From: Sphingobacteriales bacterium
GTDB taxonomy: Bacteria; Bacteroidota; Bacteroidia; Chitinophagales; UBA2359
NCBI GenBank assembly: GCA_016718845.1
Contig: JADKCK010000023.1
Span: 1-64,000, forward strand
Direction: 5' to 3'
Length of the DNA: 64,000 bases
Shown here piece by piece: positions 1 to 7,472 of this stretch; the first letter of the stretch is position 1; the number at the start of each line of letters is the position of its first letter. The notes beneath the pieces were generated by a model. It did no database searches, was not told the origin of the DNA, and was given only the letters and a program-made list of their open reading frames with translations. The translations under genes were made by a program, and so were the position numbers.

Positions 1-158
1 TTACTGCCGATAATAAATAACCCGATGGCGAACCTCCACAATAATAAATGCTTGGAGCAATAGCGGTATTTAACGATGAAGTAACTAACGAATTACCGTA
101 AAGAATTGTTTTGACTAAAACGATTGAATGGGTAAATCTGTCGGATTCAGACAGGACG
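1..158 (-). pseudogene. Possible continuation of the edge gene in a shifted frame (partial)
   Basis: On the minus strand a reading frame stays open from about 158 to the window edge and reads smoothly as a secreted beta-rich protein (for example GNSLVTSSLNTAIAPSIYY followed by CGGSPSGYLLSAV). It lies in a different frame from the 147-602 coding stretch, whose TGA is at 147-149. The simplest reading is that both are one gene split by a small indel near 147-158. This is inference: no homologue could be consulted, and an open frame of 50 codons can arise by chance. Confidence 0.35.
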
Positions 159-602
159 TATTTCCGCTTGGAGATATGCTATAAATGGATAGCTAATATC
201 CAAAGGTATTTGCAAAGGATAAGTATTGCCTGTCGTCCAATTTACTGTTGCGGTAATAACAACACTTTTAACGCCGCTAATACCTATACAAGGAGTTACC
301 CAATAAGTGTTGATAAAGTTGGCAGGTATCCAACCAAAACCTTCATCATTAGCAAAAAAACTAACAGGTAGTGTAGTTTGATGAATAACATTACTACCTG
401 CATCTTTAAAAGAAAAATTTAAGTCGATACTTACTTCGTTTCCTTGGTGTGGGTAATTGTTGCTTACGTATGGATAAATATTATCCACACTTAAATTAAC
501 CTGAAAATCAGGCACTGCTATCGGGCTTCCAGGTATGCTAGGTTGTGTAATAGCTACATGCAATGCTTGTTGCCCACTTTTGCTCGCCCCTATAGCAGAC
601 AA
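147..602 (-). CDS. Hypothetical secreted protein, probably a fragment
   Basis: An unrecognised 151-residue reading frame, rich in Ser, Thr, Asn, Ile and Val, with alternating hydrophobic residues as in extracellular beta-sandwich proteins. The only start in frame is a TTG at 600-602. An ATG at 692-694 opens another frame (MKNFIFWKLQPG) that stops after 20 codons near 632-634, close to where this frame begins. The gene may therefore be frameshifted at its 5' end as well as its 3' end. There is no clear signal peptide in the present frame. No function can be given. The antisense frame at 111-371 is a shadow. Confidence 0.45.
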   Translation of the reverse strand: MSAIGASKSGQQALHVAITQPSIPGSPIAVPDFQVNLSVDNIYPYVSNNYPHQGNEVSIDLNFSFKDAGSNVIHQTTLPVSFFANDEGFGWIPANFINTYWVTPCIGISGVKSVVITATVNWTTGNTYPLQIPLDISYPFIAYLQAEIRPV

Positions 603-865
603 AACAAAAAGAAAACCATCACAGCCACTGTTTAGCGGTTGCTGCTAGCAGTTGCTAACCCCGGTTGCAGCTTCCAGAAAATAAAGTTTTTCATTTTGTA
701 ATGAATTTGTTGTTGATTAAAAAAATGATTAATCCGAACTGTTCGGACGCTTTGTTACCAATGACGTAAAACAAGCTAAAATAGTTGCCTTGAGTGCAAA
801 AAAAATACACCTGCTTAGTTTAGCACAAAGATACACTAATTTATTAAAACTTGGCGTGAAAAATC

Positions 866-1025
866 CCTGATTGAATTGTTTAGCAAGCTAAACAATTCAA
901 TCGTCTTTTGAAAAAAGGGGGAGTTTAAATGCAAACTTGCTTTGCAAGTTTGCATTACAAGTCAGCTTATAGTCCCCCCTTTTTGAAAAAAGGGGGCTAG
1001 GGGGATTAGAAAAAGGGGCTAGGGG
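866..1025. repeat. Intergenic hairpin elements with conserved flanks (copies 1 and 2)
   Basis: Two perfect inverted repeats sit side by side: 869-902 (arms of 16 nt, loop AA) and 928-956 (arms of about 13 nt, loop TTT). They are bordered by C5T5/A6G5 blocks (CCCCCTTTTT and AAAAAAGGGGG) at about 907-921, 977-997 and 1005-1022. The reverse complement of the first copy has the same frame as the elements at 15013 and 15370: a C-rich/T-rich hairpin, GACGATT, a stem with centre GCTTGC, then AATCAGGG and GATTT. The stem sequence itself is different. It fills most of the 603-1034 gap. No gene is seen there. Confidence 0.75.
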
Positions 1026-1034
1026 GATTAAGAT

Positions 1035-1967
1035 TTAGATTTTATTCAGCAACACTTCAATCTGCAAGGCTTTGTTTTCTTCTACTTCAAGCTCAATTGT
1101 TTGGTTGGCGAAGCCTAGTTTTTGTACTACCAAAGTAACTTTACCCACTATGTTAGTATTTATCGAAAACAAGCCTGCTGCGTCGGTTTTGGAGCTGGTG
1201 TCGGTTTCTAACAAATGTACTTTTGCTTGGGCAATAGGGCTGTTATCAAGGGCGTTAAGCACCACACCCGTTAGGGCAATGATAGAGGTAATTGAGGAGT
1301 ACACTACACCCCATTCGCGGGCTTTGCGGCGGCGGCTTGCTGCTTCGTGTTCGTCGTAGGCGGTATCAATTTCGTTCCAGATGCGCAAAATCAATTTGTC
1401 GGCTTCGGGGTTTAGGGTATCTAATGCCTCTTGTGCTTTGTCGTAGGTGTCTTTTTTGCCACTTTGGGCATCAATACTCTGTAGCATTTTGTTGTAAACA
1501 GTTTCTAGCTCGGCTATGCTGGGGTTGCTCATAGGTTCTCCGCCTGCTGCCAAACGTTTGGCATCGCCTTTAATAAGGTTATTACCCCACAATAAAATAT
1601 CGGCTTCGGCAGTTAGTGTTGGCACCGAGCCATTGTTAATACCCAAACCATAAAACGACCTATGTTCGGCAGGGTATTTTTTGCGTTCTACACCTAAGTT
1701 AAACACCTGTACAAAGTGCGAAATGTAGGTGCGACTGTTGCTACGGTCTTGGTTGGCTGCTTCGGTAGCCGACGTTTGAATGCCTAATACGGCAGTTCGG
1801 GTTTCGTAGGCTTCTTTGTACAAAGGGTACAAAATATTTAACCGACTAATGGTATTGGCAGATAAAACAATATCCGCAGCATCGGTACTGTCTAATTTTC
1901 GTTTAGCAGCATCTAATGCACTAAAACGCCCTATATTGGTTGAGGGCAAACGACGTGAAATGCTCAT
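1035..1967 (-). CDS. Helical protein with C-terminal carboxypeptidase-regulatory-like domain
   Basis: 310 residues with no signal peptide. Residues 1-225 are predicted to be mostly alpha-helical and charged (for example the Arg/Lys/Glu-rich stretch around 205-220). Residues about 235-310 look like a CarboxypepD_reg-like beta-sandwich: GVVLNALDNSPIAQAKVHL, then a DAAGLFSI turn, then a VQKLGFANQTIEL strand pair. Such domains are usually extracytoplasmic, so a lack of export signal is odd. The ATG at 1965-1967 is the first in frame. A family name for the N-terminal part was not recognised. Function unknown. The gene stands alone between hairpin repeats downstream and a tandem array upstream. Confidence 0.7.
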   Translation of the reverse strand: MSISRRLPSTNIGRFSALDAAKRKLDSTDAADIVLSANTISRLNILYPLYKEAYETRTAVLGIQTSATEAANQDRSNSRTYISHFVQVFNLGVERKKYPAEHRSFYGLGINNGSVPTLTAEADILLWGNNLIKGDAKRLAAGGEPMSNPSIAELETVYNKMLQSIDAQSGKKDTYDKAQEALDTLNPEADKLILRIWNEIDTAYDEHEAASRRRKAREWGVVYSSITSIIALTGVVLNALDNSPIAQAKVHLLETDTSSKTDAAGLFSINTNIVGKVTLVVQKLGFANQTIELEVEENKALQIEVLLNKI

Positions 1968-2115
1968 AATGAATTACTTTTTTAAGTGAAACTATTGAAA
2001 ATTATAAACAAATTGGTTAATTGTATTAACCACCTGCTTGTTTAAACAACATACTAACGAAATTATTTCCTAAAAAAGTATGTAGCTACAAAAAAAATAA
2101 AACTCATCTGTGCTG

Positions 2116-2702
2116 TTAGCGGGCATATTGGTTGTAATATACCCGTCATCCGTTCTACGGGCGGGCATATTGGTTGTATACCCGTCATCCGTTCCGGGCG
2201 GGCATATTGGTTGTAATATACCCGTCATCCGTTCTGCGGGCGGGCATATTGGTTGTAATATACCCGTCATCCGTTCTGCGGGCGGGGCATATTGGTTGTA
2301 ATATACCCGTCATCCGTTCTGCGGGCGGGCATATTGGTTGTAATATACCAGTCATCCGTTCTGCGGGCGGGCATATTGGTTGTAATATACCCGTCATCCG
2401 TTCTGCGGGCGGGCATATTGGTTGTAATATACCCGTCATCCGTTCTGCGGGCGGGCATATTGGTTGTAATATACCCGTCATCCGTTCTGCGGGCGGGCAT
2501 ATTGGTTGTAATACCCGTCATCCGTTCTGCGGGCGGGCATATTGGTTGTAATATACCCGTCATCCGTTCTGCGGGCGGGTATATTGGTTGTAATATAGGG
2601 TCTAACAGAACTGTTAGCGGGTATATTGGTTGTAATATAGGGTCTAACAGAACTGTTAGCGGGTATATTGTTGTAATATACCCGTCATCCGTTCTGTCGG
2701 TA
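2116..2702. repeat. 42-bp tandem array, about 14 units
   Basis: About 14 units of a 42-bp repeat. The core GGGCATATTGGTTGTAATAT alternates with CCCGTCATCCGTTCTGCGGGC; in the last units the second half is replaced by GGGTCTAACAGAACTGTTAGC, which holds a small palindrome (CTAACAG-AA-CTGTTAG). Units differ by a few substitutions and short indels, for example one unit lacks ATA and one has an extra G. Because 42 is divisible by three, frames on both strands stay open; those are not genes. It fills the gap between two minus-strand genes. Confidence 0.9.
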
Positions 2703-2714
2703 GATATAGCTATT

Positions 2715-3131
2715 TTAACAGTTAAGATACAACCGCATCTTATCGGCACATTTACCCGACAACAAAATAGTTTTACCTGCTACCTGTAAATTAAGCCGCG
2801 ACTGCCATAATACGTTAACCGTGCTAATGTATTTAACTTGCGCCCAAGGCACTAACAAGGGAGCGTGACCAAAACTAAAAAACTTAGGCATTGCCAAATA
2901 TAAACCTGCAGGGCTAATGCCTACTTGCAAAATATTGTTGTAACTTATCCAACCCACCATACCCGATAAGTAGCTGTAATCAACAGTAGTTAGTCGGGGA
3001 GTAGCATATTGGGCGCTTAGGCTTTGCCAACCACTTATCCAGGCTGTTAAACGCAAAACAAAGTTTAAAAGTACAAACAAAAAAAGCCAAAAGCCAATAA
3101 TAATGGCTAACATGAGCATACCGTTGTCCAT
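2715..3131 (-). CDS. Small membrane protein with PH-like tail
   Basis: 138 residues. A hydrophobic segment at about residues 5-27 is followed by a beta-rich cytoplasmic part containing the block GISPAGLYLAMPKFF then GHAPLLVPWAQV. That block resembles a family of small bacterial membrane proteins in which a 'GHPPLLIPW'-type motif follows one membrane helix; this is recall, not a search. The chosen ATG is at 3129-3131. Reading further upstream would translate an octamer tandem repeat (His/Thr/Ser-rich nonsense), so longer starts were rejected. The product is probably an inner-membrane protein of unknown function. Confidence 0.65.
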   Translation of the reverse strand: MDNGMLMLAIIIGFWLFLFVLLNFVLRLTAWISGWQSLSAQYATPRLTTVDYSYLSGMVGWISYNNILQVGISPAGLYLAMPKFFSFGHAPLLVPWAQVKYISTVNVLWQSRLNLQVAGKTILLSGKCADKMRLYLNC

Positions 3132-3192
3132 GTGGTGATGTGGTGAAGTGGTGAAGTGGTGAAGTGGTGATGTGGTGAAGTGGTGAAGTGGT
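3132..3192. repeat. Octamer tandem repeat abutting a start codon
   Basis: Seven or so copies of the octamer GTGGTGAT/GTGGTGAA on the plus strand, that is, C/A-rich CACCACAT/CACCACTT units on the coding strand of the small membrane protein, directly next to its ATG. The same repeat type occurs before the genes at 34806-35648 and 46582-47403. Confidence 0.85.
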
Positions 3193-3195
3193 GAT

Positions 3196-3313
3196 TGTAG
3201 AGACGTAGCACTGCTACGTCTGTATTGAAGGAGTGAAATAACGACGGTCGTTGAGCGAAGCCGAAACGTGGCGATGTGGTAATTGTAGAGATGTAGCATT
3301 ATTACGTCTACAA
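3196..3313. repeat. TGTAGAGAYGTAGC palindromic repeats
   Basis: Two related hairpins: 3196-3225 (arms AGACGTAGCA/TGCTACGTCT) and 3283-3313 (a decayed version starting TTGTAGAGATGTAGC and ending ACGTCTACAA). Between them is a GTCGTTGAGCGAAGCCGAAACG-like stretch (about 3246-3267) with the look of another dispersed repeat. No coding potential. Confidence 0.65.
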
Positions 3314-3364
3314 TACATGTGGCGATGGATTGGTTGGTAGACCTGTTGAACCAAATCAAAAGTG

Positions 3365-3410
3365 GCGATGCCTGTAGAAACAAGCTATGTCTTGTTTCTA
3401 CAGGCATCGC
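3365..3410. terminator. Long perfect hairpin downstream of the S8-prodomain gene
   Basis: Arms of 20 nt (from GCGATGCCTG to CAGGCATCGC), loop CTATGT, followed on the plus strand by TTTTGTTTTTT. It begins 10 bp beyond the stop codon at 3420 and can act as a terminator. It also shares the TGTAGA arm start with the palindromes at 3196-3313, so it may itself be a repeat copy. Confidence 0.6.
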
Positions 3411-3419
3411 TTTTGTTTT

Positions 3420-3671
3420 TTAGCCCAATAAAGATGTTTTACGGGGTGTTGTTGCGTGGTTGCGTTGTGCCATCAACACATCGGGGTGTTGCGATACGGC
3501 TTGCAGCACATCGTCGGCAATAATGGCATTGTCGTTGCACGATAATAGCCAAATGTTTAAACTAACGGCTAATTTACGTTGTAATATTAGCTTGTAATCG
3601 GCTAAATCTTGTACAACTGCATTAATGTCTTTGCCGTTGTGTAGGCGAGCGATAATTTCGTAAGTTTCCAT
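3420..3671 (-). CDS. Stand-alone subtilase-type (S8) N-terminal prodomain
   Basis: 83 residues that resemble only the N-terminal inhibitory prodomain of Bacteroidota S8 (subtilisin-like) proteases: a strand, an INAVVQDLADYKL helix, a central NIWLLSCN strand, then a DDVLQAVSQHPDVLMAQRNH helix-strand unit. In the full protease this is followed by a catalytic domain of about 300 residues with Asp, His and Ser; here the frame ends after TPRKTSLLG and the catalytic part is absent. There is no signal peptide. It is either a remnant of a protease gene or a free I9-type inhibitor. The ATG at 3669-3671 lies next to a TTTACAA-rich leader. Confidence 0.55.
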   Translation of the reverse strand: METYEIIARLHNGKDINAVVQDLADYKLILQRKLAVSLNIWLLSCNDNAIIADDVLQAVSQHPDVLMAQRNHATTPRKTSLLG

Positions 3672-3834
3672 GATAAATTGTAAATTGTAAATTGTAAATG
3701 ATAAATTTTAAATTGTAAATAACAAGCCAGCAGCCAAAATCCCACCCCTGCCCCTCCAAAGAGGGGAATTTGCCCTGCCAAAAGCGGACAGCGGATAGCG
3801 GATAGCGGACAGCCAGCAGCGGACAGCCTATCTT
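3672..3834. repeat. Low-complexity leader, GC palindrome and AGCGGATAGC repeats
   Basis: Three repeat types follow one another. 3674-3722 holds ATTGTAAA-type units. 3745-3776 holds the palindromic CCCACCCCTGCCCCTC...GAGGGGAATTT element, which recurs at 18961 and 53002. 3781-3832 holds short AGCGGACAGC/GGATAGCGG units, similar to the GCTACAGGC/TATCCGC repeats at 46250-46300. The last block touches the stop codon of the amine oxidase. Confidence 0.75.
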
Positions 3835-5468
3835 GATTGTGTGATTTGTACTGTTCCGCCTGTTGCGTTGCTCCATTGTACGGTAATTTGGTTAGTGCCT
3901 TGCCCCGATACTACAGTGCCACCTGTAACTACCCACTCGTAGGTTGTGCCAGTAATAGCAGGTACGGTATATATGTTGGTAGCCCCGCTGCATACTGCTT
4001 GGCTACCCGTAAGGCTAAGCGTATTGGGTATGTTGGCAGGAAAAGCGGCGCAAATTTCTTCGGCAACCCTTGCACCTGTTTCTAAGGCACCATGCACCGT
4101 TGATGGGTGATTGTTGTTGGTTGCTTCGCCTGCAAAAAATACTTTGTTGTTGATAGGTTGGGCTAATATTTGGCGCTTATTGATGCCAGTTGGAGGTCCA
4201 GAGTTAGGGTACGAGCCTTCGATAGGGTAGGAGTATGCCCCCCTAATAAACGGCTCTTGCCACCAATCTATAATATATCCCTCGTCGAAGTTGTTGGTAG
4301 CAAGGTTGCCGCCAAATATGCTGTTTAGCTCGGCAAGGGCAATATTTATGGCATTGTTGCCTTGTGCGCTCATATACTCGGCACGCTCGCCCATAATAAA
4401 ACAATGTAACACATTAATAGTGGCACCTGTTTTTACTTTTGCTGGCACCCAACATTCGGTGGTATATCCTTTGCACAACAAGTCGAACATTTGGGCGGTA
4501 TTCCAGAAGGCGTTGGTAAATTTAAGTACTATTTTCATGCCTGCACCCATTTCAAGCCCATTAATGGCATTTAGTTTGGTGGTAGGCAAGGCGGGCGTAA
4601 AACTAATGTCGCCGTCTTGTAAAATAGGCAAAGGCACACTTAACACTACGGCATTGCCTACGTAGTTAGTGCCGTTTTGGTCGGTAACAGTAACGCCATT
4701 GCCGCTGTAGTTAATGGCTGTTACTTGTTTGTTGTACAATACGTTGGGCAATACGGTGTTAAAATACAAAGTGTCTAAGATGTGCAGATACGAGTCGTCG
4801 AGCAGATAATCTTTACCACCTGTTAGCCATAATGCTTCTTCGGCGGCATAGCCACGCATACTTAACCTATCAAGCGATGTGCCGTATTCTGTTCCAACAT
4901 ACGCCTCGTAAAAGTGCCAAGTTCGGTGTGTAGGTCCAATATCCCAAACCGTTTGTAGGTATTCGGCTACGGTAATATCGGGTCCGCTATAGTCCGATGC
5001 CCAGTTGATAAGTTGCCATACCTGTAAAATATCGGGGTCGTTGGTTTCCGAGTCCCAAACGGTGGTGTTATCAATGGTCAGTAAGGTATCTAAACTATTA
5101 ACAGGTTTTAATAGGCTGGGGTTATAGGTGTTAATGTCGTGGTATAAAAACGAGGGTGGCGTACCATTTTGGTTGCCCATTCCATGCACAAACTCGGCAC
5201 CTAATTCAACGGTATAACTGGCAAAACCCTCTAAGGGGCGTATCCTACCGCCATGTACCCCCGATGCCTCGAGTATAGTAACCGTTGCCCCTGCTTGTAC
5301 CAACTTATAAGCCGTGTATAAACCCGATGCCCCTGCACCTACTACAATAAAATGCCCACAGCATTGGCTATTGCTGGCGTTGTTGGCGGCACTAAGCAAC
5401 AACGACGGAGAAAGTAAAGCTGCTGGAAACAGCAAGCCTAATTGCCTAAGTAACTCGCGACGATTCAT
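3828..5468 (-). CDS. Flavin-dependent amine oxidase with C-terminal PKD-like domain
   Basis: 546 residues. The N-terminus MNRRELLRQLGLL is a Tat-like signal (RR followed by a hydrophobic segment to residue about 28), so export across the inner membrane in folded form is likely. GAGASG at residues 44-49 is the FAD dinucleotide-binding motif, followed by an EASGVHGGRIRP motif typical of the monoamine oxidase family. FFAGEATNNNHPSTVHGALETG near residue 440-465 is the conserved C-terminal FAD block. Residues from about 480 form a PKD-like/Ig-like domain (SGATNIYTVPAITGTTYEW) that ends abruptly at TVQITQSR, next to repeats; no T9SS sorting domain follows. The C-terminus may be truncated. Substrate amine unknown. 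A TATCTTTG box at 5586-5593 precedes it. Confidence 0.85.
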   Translation of the reverse strand: MNRRELLRQLGLLFPAALLSPSLLLSAANNASNSQCCGHFIVVGAGASGLYTAYKLVQAGATVTILEASGVHGGRIRPLEGFASYTVELGAEFVHGMGNQNGTPPSFLYHDINTYNPSLLKPVNSLDTLLTIDNTTVWDSETNDPDILQVWQLINWASDYSGPDITVAEYLQTVWDIGPTHRTWHFYEAYVGTEYGTSLDRLSMRGYAAEEALWLTGGKDYLLDDSYLHILDTLYFNTVLPNVLYNKQVTAINYSGNGVTVTDQNGTNYVGNAVVLSVPLPILQDGDISFTPALPTTKLNAINGLEMGAGMKIVLKFTNAFWNTAQMFDLLCKGYTTECWVPAKVKTGATINVLHCFIMGERAEYMSAQGNNAINIALAELNSIFGGNLATNNFDEGYIIDWWQEPFIRGAYSYPIEGSYPNSGPPTGINKRQILAQPINNKVFFAGEATNNNHPSTVHGALETGARVAEEICAAFPANIPNTLSLTGSQAVCSGATNIYTVPAITGTTYEWVVTGGTVVSGQGTNQITVQWSNATGGTVQITQSR

Positions 5469-5585
5469 TGATGATTGTTGTTTGTAAACGTTAGTAAAAT
5501 TTTATTTTGGGTTGATGAGGTGGTTAAATTTGATAATTTGTTCTCAATGTATACTCAAAGCATAACAAAGTCAAGTTTTGAGCAG

Positions 5586-5593
5586 CAAAGATA
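5586..5593 (-). promoter_or_regulatory. Bacteroidota -7 box (TATCTTTG) for the amine oxidase
   Basis: The minus strand reads TATCTTTG, matching TAnnTTTG, about 118 bp before the start codon. No good TTG -33 element is visible at the right spacing. Confidence 0.45.
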
Positions 5594-5665
5594 GTACATT
5601 TTAGTGTGGAATAGTTCACTTTTTTTGTTTTTTTACAAACAAATACTTGTTTAAGTAAGCGCGCA

Positions 5666-5702
5666 AAAACAGGTCGTACCCAATTGGATACGACCTGTTT
5701 TG
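5666..5702 (-). terminator. Rho-independent terminator after the beta-helix T9SS gene
   Basis: Arms AAACAGGTCGTA/TACGACCTGTTT with a short loop, followed on the minus strand by TTTTTG. It lies 26 bp past the stop codon at 5728. Confidence 0.8.
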
Positions 5703-5727
5703 TGTAAAAAGATAATCTAGCTATGTG

Positions 5728-7347
5728 CTATTTAACCATCAATTTGGTAGTTGTAGTACCTGTGCTGTTGCTTATTTGCACCAAATACATACCTGTTGCT
5801 AAATCTTGAGTGTCGATGTTTAGTGTTTGCGTACCTTTTTGTACGGTGCCGCTAAACAAAGTTTTTATTACTTTGCCGCTTAGGTCGGTTACATAAATGT
5901 TAAGTGTGCTATTGTTGTTTACTTGGTAAGATAAAGTAGTGCTACCTACGCTTGGGTTAGGCGATAACTGAATACTGTTGTTGTTGATACTTAGGTTGCT
6001 AACGGCAGTATTGGTGTTATATACCGCATTTTGTGCGTCCCAATTAGCCCAGCCTGCGGTCCAATCGGTACTACCAAAGGCACCGCGATAGGTAGTGTTT
6101 TGGAAGAAGTTAGCATCTAAACGCGAGTTGGTAAAATCGGCACCCGATAGCAAAGGCGAGCCTGTTAAGGGGCGAAAATCAGGAAAATCTAGGTTTTGCG
6201 GGTTGCTTAACAACTGCGAGGCAATGGTATTAGCTGTTTGATTGCCATAATTAGCCGTGTTGTACCAGCTTGCCACATTATACGTACCACCAGTTTCTAC
6301 GGTTAAGGTTTTGGTAGGGTCGGTGGTTACAAAGGTGGTATTTCTGATTTGTAGCGTATCGCCCGAGGCAGCCGTTTGCGAGGCAGCACCATCGAGCAAC
6401 AAACCCGTAGGGTAGCCCATTATCACCGAGTTATAAATAGAACAACGACTGTTGCGACGAATGTGTGCTCCACGTTTGTAATTTGAGTTGATGGTGTTTG
6501 CGGCATCGGTTACTGGACCAACAACGGTTACATTCGAGAAGATAGGTTGGGTAAAAGGTGCGTTGTAAGTACCCGAGCCGTCGTTGTCGCTTTCAAAACC
6601 GTTTGAGCCCGATTGGTCGGCAATTTCGGGGTCGCGAAGCGAAACAGCAAACTGTATTTTACCGCTATAGCCAAAGTCGGTGTCAAAGTCGTCGTCCCAA
6701 CCACGGTAAGCAATTAGGTATTTGGCATTTACGGTTCCGCCGAAAAACTCAAACGAGTCGTCGCCCGAGTAGCTTACTTGTACATGCTCAATGGTAGTGC
6801 CTGCACCTACGCCGCCGCAGGTTAAACCGTTAATTTCGTTGTTGTCTGTAAAGGCAATACCCGGAAACTCGATGCGCACATAACGCAACACACCCGAGTT
6901 ATCATTGGCATCTGTTCCGCCATAAAAGGCATCGCCAGCGGCATTGTTTACGCCACCTTCAATTTCGCCTTGGCTGCCGGGTTTGTTAACGGGTGCTTTA
7001 CCGCAGATAATCAAACCGCCCCAGTCGCCATAAGTACGCTCGCCGGCAGGCTGATTAGAGGTAAACACAATGGGTAATTGTGGAGTACCATCGGCAATAA
7101 TTTTAGCACCACGCGTAATAATTAAGGCTGCTTTTGTACCCTTGTCGCCTTTGATAATAGTACCCGGCTCAATGGTTAGTGTAGCATTGTTTTTTACGTA
7201 CACAAAACCTTGCATGAAATACACATTGCTGTTTGTCCAAGTGGTGTTAGCGGTAATTTCGCCCGACACATTTACTACTGGGCTTTGTGCATAAGCACTG
7301 CAAAAAACAACAAACGAAAGAACAAAGGAAAGTAAAAGAGATTTCAT
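5728..7347 (-). CDS. Secreted beta-helix-like protein with T9SS type A sorting domain
   Basis: 539 residues. A signal peptide at residues 1-20 ends in AYAQ. Residues about 25-400 contain repeated short strands with NNATLTIEPGTIIKG, DWGGLIICGKAPV and SGVLRYVRIEFPG motifs, as in right-handed beta-helix proteins; an acidic, possibly Ca-binding stretch DDDFDTDFGYSG is near residue 205. The last 80 residues are a type A T9SS sorting domain (LSPNPSVGSTTLSYQ, then LSGKVIKTL, then LATGMYLVQI and TTTTKLMVK). The protein is therefore exported by T9SS and probably attached to the surface. It lies 125 bp downstream of, and co-oriented with, a TonB receptor, suggesting an operon in which it may help capture the ligand. 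Ligand unknown. Confidence 0.85.
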   Translation of the reverse strand: MKSLLLSFVLSFVVFCSAYAQSPVVNVSGEITANTTWTNSNVYFMQGFVYVKNNATLTIEPGTIIKGDKGTKAALIITRGAKIIADGTPQLPIVFTSNQPAGERTYGDWGGLIICGKAPVNKPGSQGEIEGGVNNAAGDAFYGGTDANDNSGVLRYVRIEFPGIAFTDNNEINGLTCGGVGAGTTIEHVQVSYSGDDSFEFFGGTVNAKYLIAYRGWDDDFDTDFGYSGKIQFAVSLRDPEIADQSGSNGFESDNDGSGTYNAPFTQPIFSNVTVVGPVTDAANTINSNYKRGAHIRRNSRCSIYNSVIMGYPTGLLLDGAASQTAASGDTLQIRNTTFVTTDPTKTLTVETGGTYNVASWYNTANYGNQTANTIASQLLSNPQNLDFPDFRPLTGSPLLSGADFTNSRLDANFFQNTTYRGAFGSTDWTAGWANWDAQNAVYNTNTAVSNLSINNNSIQLSPNPSVGSTTLSYQVNNNSTLNIYVTDLSGKVIKTLFSGTVQKGTQTLNIDTQDLATGMYLVQISNSTGTTTTKLMVK

Positions 7348-7472
7348 TGTGAATGATGAGTTATAAAATTCGATGAATGATGAGTTATTGATGGATGCAG
7401 GACTGGTAGTGCCGATACTTGTATCGGTATGTGGTAATAATGTTTGTGAGACACAAACAAGGGCATAGGGTA

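Noticed and set aside
2110..2789. Open reading frames of 63-165 codons on both strands in the 42-bp array
   Set aside because: They come from the 14-codon repeat period, occur in several frames at once and have no start signals or domain.
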